Positions 37,522 through 45,717 of a DNA stretch of 64,000 nucleotides are shown in pieces. The position numbers and the translations under genes are program-made. Positions within the stretch are counted from its first letter, which is position 1, and the number at the start of each line of letters is the position of its first letter. Source of the DNA: Dinoroseobacter shibae DFL 12 = DSM 16493 (GTDB taxonomy: Bacteria; Pseudomonadota; Alphaproteobacteria; Rhodobacterales; Rhodobacteraceae); assembly GCF_000018145.1 (NCBI RefSeq), contig NC_009952.1, positions 2,108,001 to 2,172,000 on the forward strand, in the 5' to 3' direction. Under the pieces are notes generated by a model that did no database searches, was not told the origin of the DNA, and worked only from the letters and a program-made list of their open reading frames with translations.

Positions 37522-38214
37522 TCAGCTCCGCGGCAGGTGTGTGGCGTAATCGCTGACCAGCAGGTGCGTGGGCGCGACGTCCTCCTCGATCTCGGCGAAC
37601 CGCCCGATGGGATCGCGGAAGATATTGTCGGTCTCGTCGTCGTTGACGGTGGAGACCTCGCCGATCAACACGTCGCCCCCCTCCCCCCAGAAGGCGTGCC
37701 AGTCCCCGGGCATCAGCGTCACGCTCTCGCCCGGCGCGAGGCGCAGCTTGTCGCCGGGGGCGTAGGGGCGCGCGATGCCATCGCAGGCCACGGTGCCGCC
37801 GCGATCCTCGGCGAAGTTGCCCGCGTCGTCGGAGCCGTAGAGCTCGACCACCAGCGTGGCCCCGCCGCGATTGATGATATCCTCGGCCTTGATCACATGG
37901 GTGTGCATCGGGCAGAGCTGGTCGCGGCGCGAGATCAGCAGCTTCTCGGCGTAGCACATGCCACCACCGCGCTGCAGGTCCGCAAGCCGCCCGTTGCGCA
38001 GGGTGAACAGGAACAGCCCCATCTCGTCGAACCGCCCCGCGCCGTAATCGGTGATGTCCCAGCCGCAGCGGGCGTCGATGACATGGCGGGCCTCGGGCGC
38101 GCGGGCGGCGAATTCCGCGGGGCTCCAGCGCGCGAAGGGCGGCAGAACGAACCCGTGGCGGCGGATCAGGGCATCCGCCTCGGCCATGATGGCGTTGATT
38201 TCGGATCGTTTCAT
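37522..38214 (-). CDS. D-lyxose ketol-isomerase
   Basis: 230 residues from ATG 38214; the frame continues upstream without family likeness. Cupin-fold sugar isomerase of the DUF1498 type: MKRSEINAIMAEADALIRRH at the start, LISRRDQLCPMHTHVIKAEDI near residue 95 (metal-binding His and Glu), VTLMPGDWHAFWGEGGDVLIG near 175 and GEVSTVNDDETDNIF near 195. It interconverts D-lyxose and D-xylulose and often also D-mannose and D-fructose. The product D-xylulose would feed the XylB kinase present in the same window. It sits just before the TauE/SafE gene; no lyxose transporter is adjacent. Confidence 0.85.
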   Translation of the reverse strand: MKRSEINAIMAEADALIRRHGFVLPPFARWSPAEFAARAPEARHVIDARCGWDITDYGAGRFDEMGLFLFTLRNGRLADLQRGGGMCYAEKLLISRRDQLCPMHTHVIKAEDIINRGGATLVVELYGSDDAGNFAEDRGGTVACDGIARPYAPGDKLRLAPGESVTLMPGDWHAFWGEGGDVLIGEVSTVNDDETDNIFRDPIGRFAEIEEDVAPTHLLVSDYATHLPRS

Positions 38215-38275
38215 GCGCGTCCCCTCCCCGCTATCGCCCGGGACCATGGGCCGGAGCGGCGGGGGTGTAAAGGGG

Positions 38276-39046
38276 TCAGCGGCGGCCCGGGAACTGCGCC
38301 AGCGTGATGCCCGCATCCTCCAGCGCCGCGCGGGTGGCGCGGGCAATGCCCACGGCCTCGGCCGTGTCGCCATGCAGGCAAATGGTGTCAATGGGCGTGG
38401 AGATATGAGCACCGCTTTCGGTGATGATCGCACCGGCCTTGACCATCTCGACCATGCGCGCGCCGGCCCGGTCGGGGTCGTGGATCACGGCCCCGGGCAG
38501 GCGGCGGTCCACCAGGGTCGCGTCGTCGTTATAGGCGCGGTCGGCGAAGATCTCGGCGGCCCAGCGGCAGCCCAGCGCCTCGACCGCCGTCTGCTGCGCC
38601 GTGGCGGCCAGTACCATGATGATCACGTCCGGGTCGGCAGCCAGCGCACCCTCGTAGCAGGCGCGCGCCATCTCGGCATCCTCCGAGCACATGTTGGCCA
38701 ACGCCCCGTGCAACTTGACGTGCCGCACCGCCCCGCCCGCCTGCCGCGCCATGGCCTGGGCCGCGCCGACCTGCCAGGCCACGAGGTTGCGCAGGCTGTC
38801 ATGGGGCATCTGCATCCGGCGCCGCCCGAAGCCCTGCAGGTCCGGCAGGCCGGGATGGGCGCCGATGCCCACGCCGTTCTCGACCGCCAGCGCCATGGTC
38901 CGTGCCATCACGTCCCAGTCGCCCGCATGGGCGCCGCAGGCGATATTGGCCGAGGTGATGGTGCGCAGCAGGGCCGCGTCGTCGCCCATGGGCCAGGGAC
39001 CGAAGCTTTCGCCCATATCGGCGTTCAAATCGACTGTGATGGTCAT
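38276..39046 (-). CDS. pxpA: 5-oxoprolinase subunit A
   Basis: 256 residues, LamB/YcsF family. The start MTITVDLNADMGESFGPWPMG and SANIACGAHAGDWDVMARTM near residue 35 are invariant family blocks; IGAHPGLPDLQGFGRR near 60 and VRHVKLHGALANMCSEDAEMA near 105 follow, and ICLHGDTAEAV stands near 225. With PxpB and PxpC it cleaves 5-oxoproline (pyroglutamate) to glutamate using ATP. It overlaps pxpC by ATGA, and the order pxpB-pxpC-pxpA is transcribed leftwards. Confidence 0.93.
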   Translation of the reverse strand: MTITVDLNADMGESFGPWPMGDDAALLRTITSANIACGAHAGDWDVMARTMALAVENGVGIGAHPGLPDLQGFGRRRMQMPHDSLRNLVAWQVGAAQAMARQAGGAVRHVKLHGALANMCSEDAEMARACYEGALAADPDVIIMVLAATAQQTAVEALGCRWAAEIFADRAYNDDATLVDRRLPGAVIHDPDRAGARMVEMVKAGAIITESGAHISTPIDTICLHGDTAEAVGIARATRAALEDAGITLAQFPGRR

Positions 39047-40059
39047 GGCGAGGGCTCCTCCCCGGCGGTGACGCCGCTGATCAGTTGGTAGGACAGAAGG
39101 TCCGACATCTCGCGCGGGTCGCGCAAGAGGGGGCGGACCTGTTTCGGCAAGGCCTGCAGCAGCTTGGCCTCGGCGCGCTCGGCCGCAAGGGCGGTGGCGC
39201 GATCCACGAGGGCGAGGCGGATCGGCGCGCCCGGCCCGGCCTGCATCGCGCGCGGCAGATCGCAGGGGATGACGGTGGCGATGCGGGGATAGCCGCCGGT
39301 GGTCTGGCTTTCGGCCCCGAGGATATAAGGCGCGCCCTCGCCGGTGACCTGGATGTCGCCGGGCACGACGATCTCGGACAGCACCGTGAGCCCGCCCCGG
39401 GCAAAGAACCCGTCGCCCGCGTGGGCGAGACGCACACCCATCCGGTTGCCGCGCGGGTCGCGGGTGAAGGGCGTCTCGGAGAGGCGGGTGACATCCTCGG
39501 GCGCGAAGCTGTCGCTCTGGAAGCTGCGGATGATGCGGATCTCGCCGCCACAGAAGCGATCCTCGACCTGCAGCCCCTGCCCCACCGGGCCACCGGGATC
39601 GCGGCCCAGGGGCAGGCTGTCGCCCGCCGCCAGCGCCCGGCCCAGCCCGGCGGTGAGGTGGGTGGAGCGTGAGCCGAGCTCCACAGGCGTGTCGATCCCG
39701 CCGCCCACATGCAGGTAGCCATAGCTGCCCCCCTGCACGGCGCCGATGCGCAGTTCGGCCCCGGCGGGCCACGCGTGACAGGCGTGCCAGGCGAGCGGCG
39801 CGCCATCGAGCGTCGCCTGCATCGGCGCGCCGGTCAGCGCGAGCCGGGCGTCGCGGGTGACCCGGAAGGTCCCACCACTGCCGGCCATCTCGATCGCGGC
39901 GAGGTCGGGGGACTGGCGCAGCAATGCGGCGCCTTCGGCCAGGGCCCGGGTGTCCGCCGCCCCGCCCCGAGACAGACCCTGCCCGATATAGCCCAGGAAC
40001 CCGGCATCCTGCACGGTCAGGCCGGGACCGGCGGCGCAAATCTCCAGGCGCGCGGTCAT
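39043..40059 (-). CDS. pxpC: 5-oxoprolinase subunit C
   Basis: 338 residues from ATG 40059, overlapping the pxpB stop. Cyclophilin-like family formerly called biotin-dependent carboxyltransferase or KipA: GPGLTVQDAGFLGYIGQGLS at the start, SYGYLHVGGGIDTPVELGSRS near residue 115, DPRGNRMGVRL near 205 and SEIVVPGDIQVTGEGAPYIL near 235. It provides half of the PxpBC catalytic assembly that opens phosphorylated oxoproline. Old annotations as an allophanate hydrolase subunit reflect the same family. Confidence 0.92.
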   Translation of the reverse strand: MTARLEICAAGPGLTVQDAGFLGYIGQGLSRGGAADTRALAEGAALLRQSPDLAAIEMAGSGGTFRVTRDARLALTGAPMQATLDGAPLAWHACHAWPAGAELRIGAVQGGSYGYLHVGGGIDTPVELGSRSTHLTAGLGRALAAGDSLPLGRDPGGPVGQGLQVEDRFCGGEIRIIRSFQSDSFAPEDVTRLSETPFTRDPRGNRMGVRLAHAGDGFFARGGLTVLSEIVVPGDIQVTGEGAPYILGAESQTTGGYPRIATVIPCDLPRAMQAGPGAPIRLALVDRATALAAERAEAKLLQALPKQVRPLLRDPREMSDLLSYQLISGVTAGEEPSP

Positions 40060-40793
40060 TCCAGCACCTCCCATGTCGCGCCGCCGAGGCCGCTGGGATC
40101 GGCTTCGCAGGCGGCATAGTCCTCCGCAGGGATCGCTGGGAACATCACCTCGTCGCCCGCGCACAGGGCGAAGGGCCGGTCGGCGCCGGGGCGGTAGCCG
40201 GTGAAGGCGGTCTGGCCCACATGGCGCCAACCCGTGGGCGCCGTGGTGGCGAAGAGCACGAATTGGCGGATCGCCAGCACCAGCGCGCCCACCGGCACGC
40301 GGGGCGTCAGCTCGGTCTGGCGCGGCAGGTCCCAGGCGGGGGGCAGCGTGCCGAGATAGGGCATGCCCGGCGCGAAGCCGAGGGTCAGGACCCGGGTGCG
40401 CGCGGTGCTCAAGCTCTCGATCGCCTGGGCGGGGGACATGCCCGCCGCCTGCGCCGCGTCCCCGAGCTGCGGGGCGAGATCGCCGCCGAACACGCACGGG
40501 ATACGCCAAAGCCGCCGCCCGGCGGGGAACGGGGCCGCGTACCAGTCGCGAGCCGCGAGCAGATCTGCCAGCCGCGCTTCCAGCGGCTCGGGGTCGGTCT
40601 CCACCGGGTCGAAGCGGATGAAACAGGAGGCCAGGGTGCAGGAGCTTTCCAAAACGTCTGGCCAGGCTTCCGCCTCCACCGCGGCGCGAAAGGCGAGGGC
40701 TGCGCGGTTGGCCGGGTCCGACAGGGTGTCGGCGAAGCTGACCAGCAGGCCGGTCAGGCCCACGGGGCGGATTTTCGGCCAAGCGCCCGTCAT
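40056..40793 (-). CDS. pxpB: 5-oxoprolinase subunit B
   Basis: 245 residues from ATG 40793, KipI family. Family blocks are LLVSFADTLSDPANRAALAFR near residue 15, IPCVFGGDLAPQLGDAAQ near 97, VLTLGFAPGMPYLGTLPP near 135 (invariant GFxPGFxYLG-type loop) and IAIRQFVLFATTAPTGW-like sequence near 175. First gene of pxpBCA. KipI proteins of bacilli also block a sporulation kinase, but the full pxp set here argues for oxoproline breakdown. Confidence 0.92.
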   Translation of the reverse strand: MTGAWPKIRPVGLTGLLVSFADTLSDPANRAALAFRAAVEAEAWPDVLESSCTLASCFIRFDPVETDPEPLEARLADLLAARDWYAAPFPAGRRLWRIPCVFGGDLAPQLGDAAQAAGMSPAQAIESLSTARTRVLTLGFAPGMPYLGTLPPAWDLPRQTELTPRVPVGALVLAIRQFVLFATTAPTGWRHVGQTAFTGYRPGADRPFALCAGDEVMFPAIPAEDYAACEADPSGLGGATWEVLE

Positions 40794-41163
40794 GGCGCAC
40801 CCCGGCAGGCGGCGGATGTGTCCGGCGCAAGTTGCGCTGTGTACCTGTCTGACATGCCCGCTCGATCTTCCCTCACGCTGGCACCTTGCCTGCTTCGCGG
40901 CAGGAGCGCAACGCGGGAGCGACGCACCGCGTCGACTAGGGCACCGTGAAGGTAGGAGGGCAGTTTTCGTCGGGGGCGAAGCGGACCGGACCTGTGTCGG
41001 CGCGCCCCGATGCAATCACACGCGCCAAGGACGGATCACGCGGCGCCCGGAGGGTCACGTTGTGAACAGCGGCCCCCCCTTGTCCCTTGCGCCCCTTTCC
41101 GCGTCACGCTTGCGTGGCGCTCTGCGTTCTGCGTTACGCCTGCGCGTCCGATGATAGGGGCGG
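40794..41163. other. Gene-free gap between pxpB and the LacI regulator
   Basis: This 370-bp region lies upstream of pxpB and downstream of the LacI-type gene, both on the minus strand, so it should carry the pxp promoter and a terminator for the regulator. I see no convincing open frame, RNA gene or strong inverted repeat in it. Confidence 0.5.
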
Positions 41164-42222
41164 TCAAGTCCCGGACACGGGTCCGAGAGAAGCCCGCGAG
41201 ATGATCTGCGTCTCCAGAAGCAGCGGCACCGGAGGGGCACCGCCGGAGAGCAACGTGGCAAGGACGCGGGCCGCCTCGATCCCCATCTGGCGGTGCGGGA
41301 CATGGACCGTGGTCAGGCCCGGCGTCACGATGCCGGCGATCTCGATATCGTCGAACCCGGTGATCGACAGGTCCCCGGGCACCGACAGCCCGGCGGCGCG
41401 GGCCGCCCCCATGGCGCCCACGGCCAGAACGTCATTACCGCACATCACCGCCGTGGGCTGACGCGGCCCTGCGAGGATCTCTGCCATGACCCGCGCGCCA
41501 TTCTCGATCGAGTAGGGTGTCTGGACCAAGGTGAGGGCGTCCCGATCCAGCCCGACCTCGGCAGCCGCGTCCCAGATGCCCAGCACCCGCTCCCGCGCCC
41601 GGTCGTTGCTGTCCATCGGGGCCGCGATGATCGCCACATCCCGGTGACCCAGCCCGAAGACCTGCCGCGCCAGCGCCCGCATCGCCGCGCGGTTGTCGAA
41701 GCCGATGGCATGGTGGTCGCTGCCCGCGCTATAGGCCCAGGCGATGACGTAAGGTACGCCGCGCTGCTGCAACAGCTCGTAAGCCCGCGCCGAACGCTCG
41801 AACCCGATCAGCAGCAGCGCATCCGCCCCGCGCGCCAGCAACGTGCGGATCTGTTCCTCCTCCAGCTTGGGACTGTAGGAGGACGACGCCACGAGAAGGG
41901 TCAGCCCGTGGCGGGCCAATTCTTCCTGAAAGGCCTGCAGGCCCCGTGCGAAGATCGCGTTTTCCATGGTGGGAATGATCGCGCCGATGGTATTGGTGCG
42001 TTTCGCCGCCAGCGCCCGTGCCCCGAAGTTGGGCGCATAGCCAAGCTCCTGCACCACGGCCAGCACGCGCTCCCGGGTCTGCTCGACCACCAGTTCCGGC
42101 GAGTTCAGGCAGCGCGACACGGTCGCCGTGGACACGCCCGCCGCCTGCGCCACGTCCTGGAGGGTCGGCGAGGGGGTGGCGGGTTTGCGTGCCACGCGCC
42201 TGTTTGTCGTCCTGTCGACCAT
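41164..42222 (-). CDS. LacI-family repressor of the DHPS locus
   Basis: 352 residues from ATG 42222 with TAGGAG four bases upstream. The helix-turn-helix PTLQDVAQAAGVSTATVSRCL near residue 20 and hinge NFGARALAAKRTNTIGAIIP near 65 are standard, and the sensor domain has IAAPMDSNDRARERVLGIWDA near 185 and DDIEIAGIVTPGLTTVHVPH near 290. It is divergent from the TRAP-hps-suy operon. Two ATGTAA...TTACAT-type operators lie between them. It most likely represses that operon until DHPS, sulfolactate or another intermediate binds. Confidence 0.85.
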   Translation of the reverse strand: MVDRTTNRRVARKPATPSPTLQDVAQAAGVSTATVSRCLNSPELVVEQTRERVLAVVQELGYAPNFGARALAAKRTNTIGAIIPTMENAIFARGLQAFQEELARHGLTLLVASSSYSPKLEEEQIRTLLARGADALLLIGFERSARAYELLQQRGVPYVIAWAYSAGSDHHAIGFDNRAAMRALARQVFGLGHRDVAIIAAPMDSNDRARERVLGIWDAAAEVGLDRDALTLVQTPYSIENGARVMAEILAGPRQPTAVMCGNDVLAVGAMGAARAAGLSVPGDLSITGFDDIEIAGIVTPGLTTVHVPHRQMGIEAARVLATLLSGGAPPVPLLLETQIISRASLGPVSGT

Positions 42223-42309
42223 GCTTCTCCTACAACCGCAGCGTCGCCAGCTGTCCAATCCCGACAGGCTAGCCTGTCCGGGTCCGCGACGAAAGGCGAC
42301 CTTGGGCCA

Positions 42310-42325
42310 ATGTAATTGCTTGCAT
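42310..42325. promoter_or_regulatory. Upstream, imperfect LacI-type operator
   Basis: ATGTAATTGCTTGCAT matches the perfect operator at 42332-42347 in 13 of 16 positions. Its centre is exactly 22 bp, two helical turns, from the centre of that site, so two repressor dimers could bind on one DNA face. Confidence 0.55.
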
Positions 42326-42331
42326 GAATTT

Positions 42332-42347
42332 ATGTAAGCGCTTACAT
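42332..42347. promoter_or_regulatory. LacI-type operator, perfect palindrome
   Basis: ATGTAAGCGCTTACAT is a perfect 16-bp palindrome with the central CG expected for LacI-family operators. It lies in the 160-bp gap between the divergent repressor gene and the TRAP operon, about 35 bp before the first small gene. Confidence 0.75.
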
Positions 42348-42382
42348 TGAGCGCGACTCGGGGCGTTTGGGAGGACGAAGCG

Positions 42383-42574
42383 GTGTTTCTGGCATTATCC
42401 GCAGCAGTATTCACCATCTACGTGGCCAATGTGGTCATGGGGGCGGTGACCAATGCACCGATGTTCAGCGATGTCACGGAGATGGTCATTCTCTTCATCG
42501 CCGCAATTCTCTTCACGGTCGCGATCCTGAAGGCGGAAGCCGCCGACCCTGACAGAAAAGACAGAAATCCATGA
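42383..42574 (+). CDS. Small membrane protein leading the TRAP operon
   Basis: 63 residues from GTG 42383, chosen because GGGAGG lies eight bases upstream; a TTG at 42347 would overlap the operator. Two hydrophobic segments (ALSAAVFTIYVANVVMGAV and MVILFIAAILFTVAILKA) suggest a two-helix inner-membrane protein with a charged tail DPDRKDRNP. It ends 11 bp before the TRAP binding-protein gene. I do not recognise the family. It may be an accessory TRAP subunit or assembly factor. Confidence 0.65.
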   Translation: MFLALSAAVFTIYVANVVMGAVTNAPMFSDVTEMVILFIAAILFTVAILKAEAADPDRKDRNP

Positions 42575-42585
42575 GGGAGGAAAAC

Positions 42586-43734
42586 ATGGATCGTGATACC
42601 AAGGAAATCGCGTCGGTCGAGCGCAGGAATTTCCTGAAACTCGCAGGCTCGGGCAGCTTCACGGCCGCCCTGGTCGTCGGGGCCGGCGGGCTGTTGTGGT
42701 CCGATGCGGCCGTGGCGCAATCCGCCCGCGAAGAGCGTGAGCGCGAGGCCGCCGCCGATCACACGATGACGCTGGCCACTGCCTATGTGCTGGGCGCATC
42801 GCGCAGCTATCCGATCATGCAACTCGACCTGAAGGAAAACATCCAGAACGCCACCAACGGCAAGGTCTATGTCAAGCTCGCCCCGGGCGGGCAGCTCGGC
42901 GCGGGCGCGGCCCTGGTGCAGGCGGTTCAGGGTGCCACGATCCAGTGCGCACAGCATTCTCTGGCCAATTTCGCACCGTTTGCGAGTGCCACCGACCTGA
43001 TCAACCTGCCGTATTTCTGCGGCTCGAACCAGCGCTTCACCAACCTCGTCAGCTCCGATCCCTGGAAGGCCGAGGTGCATCCCAAGATCGAGGCCGCGGG
43101 CTTCAAGGCGTTGATGTATGTGGTGATCGACCCGCGGGTCGTCGCGGTGCGCGCAGGGGGTGCGGGGCCGGTGCTGTCGCCGGGCGATCTCGATGGCATC
43201 AAGTTCCGCGTGCCGGGCTCCGCGATGCTGCAGCAATATTACCGCATGGTCGGCGCCAACCCGACCCCGGTCGCCTGGGGCGAGACGCCTTCGGCGATCA
43301 AGCAGGGCGTGGCTGATGCGCTCGATCCGTCCGTGGGCGCGCTTTATGTCTTCGGCTTCGGCGACATTCTGAGCCATGTGACCTTCACCCAGGCGGTGCC
43401 GGACAGCCAGGTGTTCTCGATGAACCTCGAATGGTTCAACTCCCTGCCATCGGACGTGCAGGAAGGGATCGAGTTCGCGGGCGAGATGACCACGCACCAG
43501 AACCTCGCCAAGGTGCCGTCCGCGCGCGCCTATGCGATGTCAGAGCTCACCAAATCCGGTGTCCAGTTCCACTCCCTGGACGACGACCAACTCGCGGAGT
43601 GGCAGGCCGCCGGGGGCTACCAGCGCACCGAATGGGACGAGTTCAAGGTAGAGCTGGCCGGGTCCATGGAGGCCTTCTCCAAACTGGAAGAAGCCGCGGG
43701 CACACGCGGAAAATTCTACGTCCACGACGCGTAA
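42586..43734 (+). CDS. TRAP transporter binding protein (DHPS uptake)
   Basis: 382 residues from ATG 42586, preceded by GGGAGG; the ATG at 42571 lacks a site. A twin-arginine signal, VERRNFLKLAGSGSF at residues 11-25, shows export in folded form. The mature domain is DctP-like: LAPGGQLGAGAALVQAVQGA near 100, GIKFRVPGSAMLQQYY near 207 (the conserved Arg for the substrate carboxylate or sulfonate) and IKQGVADALDPSVGALY near 238. It sits in the same operon as hpsN, suyAB and comC, so the ligand is probably 2,3-dihydroxypropane-1-sulfonate (HpsKLM-type system of roseobacters). Confidence 0.85.
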   Translation: MDRDTKEIASVERRNFLKLAGSGSFTAALVVGAGGLLWSDAAVAQSAREEREREAAADHTMTLATAYVLGASRSYPIMQLDLKENIQNATNGKVYVKLAPGGQLGAGAALVQAVQGATIQCAQHSLANFAPFASATDLINLPYFCGSNQRFTNLVSSDPWKAEVHPKIEAAGFKALMYVVIDPRVVAVRAGGAGPVLSPGDLDGIKFRVPGSAMLQQYYRMVGANPTPVAWGETPSAIKQGVADALDPSVGALYVFGFGDILSHVTFTQAVPDSQVFSMNLEWFNSLPSDVQEGIEFAGEMTTHQNLAKVPSARAYAMSELTKSGVQFHSLDDDQLAEWQAAGGYQRTEWDEFKVELAGSMEAFSKLEEAAGTRGKFYVHDA

Positions 43735-43753
43735 AGACGCCACTCACGACACC

Positions 43754-43779
43754 GGGTCCGGCGCTGCGGCGCCGGGCCC
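43754..43779 (+). terminator. Hairpin between TRAP binding protein and permease genes
   Basis: GGGTCCGGCGC at 43754-43764 pairs over its full length with GCGCCGGGCCC at 43769-43779 (one G-T pair) around the loop TGCG. It lies 20 bp after the binding-protein stop. It has no T-run and may work as an RNA-stabilising or attenuating element. Confidence 0.6.
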
Positions 43780-43851
43780 CTCACGACCGCATCGTTCAAC
43801 GCGGAGGCGCCCGAGATCGGGCTGGGCCCTTTCGGGGTCGGGGAGGGACTC

Positions 43852-44367
43852 ATGCGAAATTTCCTGCGAATACTCGACAAGAACGGGGAGCGATGGGCGC
43901 TCTTGCTGTTCTACGTTATGCTCGTCGCGACGATGTTCATCGAGGTTCTGCGGCGTGAGATCATGTCCTACTCCTCGATCTGGGGCGAGGAGATCGTCCG
44001 CTATTCCTTCATATACCTCGCCTGGATCGGCTGCGCCGCCGCGGTCAAGGAACGCGGCCATATCCGCATCGACGTTCTGATGCAGTATGTCGGCCGCCGC
44101 GCCAAGGCCCTGCTCTACATCTTCGGGGATCTGGTGATGTTCGTGGTGGCGATCATCGCGCTCTACTGGTCGTTCGAGACGGTGCTGGTGTCGGCCAAGT
44201 TCGGTTCGGTCACACCGGGCCTGCGGATCAGCCAGGTCTGGTTCCTGATGGCGGTGCCCACCGGGTTCGCCCTCGTCATTCTTCGCCTCGTGCAATCCTT
44301 CCTGCGCGATCTGGCCGACCTTCGTGCGGGACGACCCGTTTACGAAGGCGACAAGCTGTTCGACTGA
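43852..44367 (+). CDS. TRAP transporter small membrane subunit (DctQ)
   Basis: 171 residues, four membrane helices. ALLLFYVMLVATMFIEVLRRE starts the first; the motif WGEEIVRYSFIYLAWIGCAAA near residue 45 and KERGHIRIDVLMQYV near 65 are the DctQ signature. It links the binding protein to the DctM channel in the inner membrane. It lies 118 bp after the binding-protein gene, the gap being taken by a hairpin, and 12 bp before dctM. Confidence 0.9.
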   Translation: MRNFLRILDKNGERWALLLFYVMLVATMFIEVLRREIMSYSSIWGEEIVRYSFIYLAWIGCAAAVKERGHIRIDVLMQYVGRRAKALLYIFGDLVMFVVAIIALYWSFETVLVSAKFGSVTPGLRISQVWFLMAVPTGFALVILRLVQSFLRDLADLRAGRPVYEGDKLFD

Positions 44368-44379
44368 GGGGGCGGAGAC

Positions 44380-45708
44380 ATGCTTTGGCAGCAAATGGAC
44401 CAAACCGTCATCCTGGGCTGGGATTTCTATGGCCCGGTGATCATGTTCGTCGCCCTCGTGGCCCTTGCCGTGCCGGTCTGGGCCGCCATCGGCGCCTCGG
44501 CGATCCTGATGCTTGTGTGGTCGGGCGCCCTGCCCCTGAGCCTCGTGGGCGAACGGCTGTTCTCGGGGATCGACGCGTTTGCCCTGACGGCGGTGCCCCT
44601 CTTCATCCTGACCGGCGACGCGCTTGTCCGCACGGGGTTGTCGCGCAAGTTTCTCGATGTGGCCGAGGCGCTCACGCAATTCGCCAAGGGCGGGTTCGGA
44701 TCGGCGACGGTGCTGGTCTGCGGGATGTTCGCGGCGATCTCGGGCTCTGACGCGGCGGGCGCCGCTGCCGTGGGGCGGATGACCATCGCGCGGCTGGTCG
44801 AGTCGGGCTATCCGCGGCCCTATGCCTGCGCTTTGGTGGCTGCGGGGGCCTGTACCGGCATCCTGATCCCGCCCTCGATCGCCTATATCATCATCGGCCT
44901 CGTGCTGGGTATTTCGGCCTCGACCCTGTTCCTGGCGGCCGTCATTCCGGGCCTCGCGATCCTGGTTTCGATCCTGGTGACGAACATCATCATGAACCGG
45001 CTCAACGGCTGGGAGGGCGGCGGCAATGTCTCGATGCCGGAGTATTTCTCCCGCCTCTGGACGGCGCTGAAGTCCGGCTGGTACGCCTTCATCGTGCCCG
45101 GCATCATCTTCTACGGCATCTTCTCGGGGCGGATGACGCCGACAGAGGCCGGCGCGACGGCGGTCGTGGTCACCATCGTGATGGGTTTCGTGCTGGGCAC
45201 GCTGAAGCTGAGCGATTTTCCCGCGATGCTGGTGAGTTCGGCCAAGGTCAACGGGGTGATCCTGCCGATCATCGCCTTCTCTGTGCCGCTGGCCGAAGCG
45301 CTGGCCATCATCGGCGTGCCGCAGGGCTTCGTCGCGGTGGCGACCGGTGTCAGCGAAGAGCCCTGGGTGCTGATCCTGATGATGCTGGCCATTCTGGTCG
45401 CCGCGGGCTGCGTCATGGAAACCACGCCGAACATCGTGATCCTGGCGCCCATCCTGCTGCCCTTGGCCGAAGAGATCGGCATGAACGAGATCCAGTTCTG
45501 CATCATGATGATCACCGCCCTGGGCGTGGGCTTCATCACGCCACCGCTGGGGCTCAACCTGTTCGTGGTGTCGGGCATAACAGGGGAATCCATCCTGAAA
45601 ATCGCCTATCGGGCAGTCCCCTTCGTGTTTTTCATGCTGCTCGTCACCCTTATGATTGCCTATATTCCGGCAATCTCCACCGCCCTTCTTCCAGACATCT
45701 TCAAGTAG
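44380..45708 (+). CDS. TRAP transporter large membrane subunit (DctM)
   Basis: 442 residues, about twelve membrane helices. Marks of the DctM channel are VPLFILTGDALVRTGLSRKFL near residue 70, ISGSDAAGAAAVGRMTI near 120, GILIPPSIAYIIIGLVLGISA near 160 and GFITPPLGLNLFVVSGI near 385. It is the sodium-coupled channel part of the TRAP importer. The next gene, hpsN, starts nine bases later, tying import and catabolism together. Confidence 0.93.
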   Translation: MLWQQMDQTVILGWDFYGPVIMFVALVALAVPVWAAIGASAILMLVWSGALPLSLVGERLFSGIDAFALTAVPLFILTGDALVRTGLSRKFLDVAEALTQFAKGGFGSATVLVCGMFAAISGSDAAGAAAVGRMTIARLVESGYPRPYACALVAAGACTGILIPPSIAYIIIGLVLGISASTLFLAAVIPGLAILVSILVTNIIMNRLNGWEGGGNVSMPEYFSRLWTALKSGWYAFIVPGIIFYGIFSGRMTPTEAGATAVVVTIVMGFVLGTLKLSDFPAMLVSSAKVNGVILPIIAFSVPLAEALAIIGVPQGFVAVATGVSEEPWVLILMMLAILVAAGCVMETTPNIVILAPILLPLAEEIGMNEIQFCIMMITALGVGFITPPLGLNLFVVSGITGESILKIAYRAVPFVFFMLLVTLMIAYIPAISTALLPDIFK

Positions 45709-45717
45709 GATCGAAAC

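Noticed and set aside
39043-40793. Allophanate hydrolase or urea carboxylase subunits
   Set aside because: The neighbouring LamB/YcsF gene and the order fit 5-oxoprolinase PxpBCA, and there is no urea carboxylase core gene.
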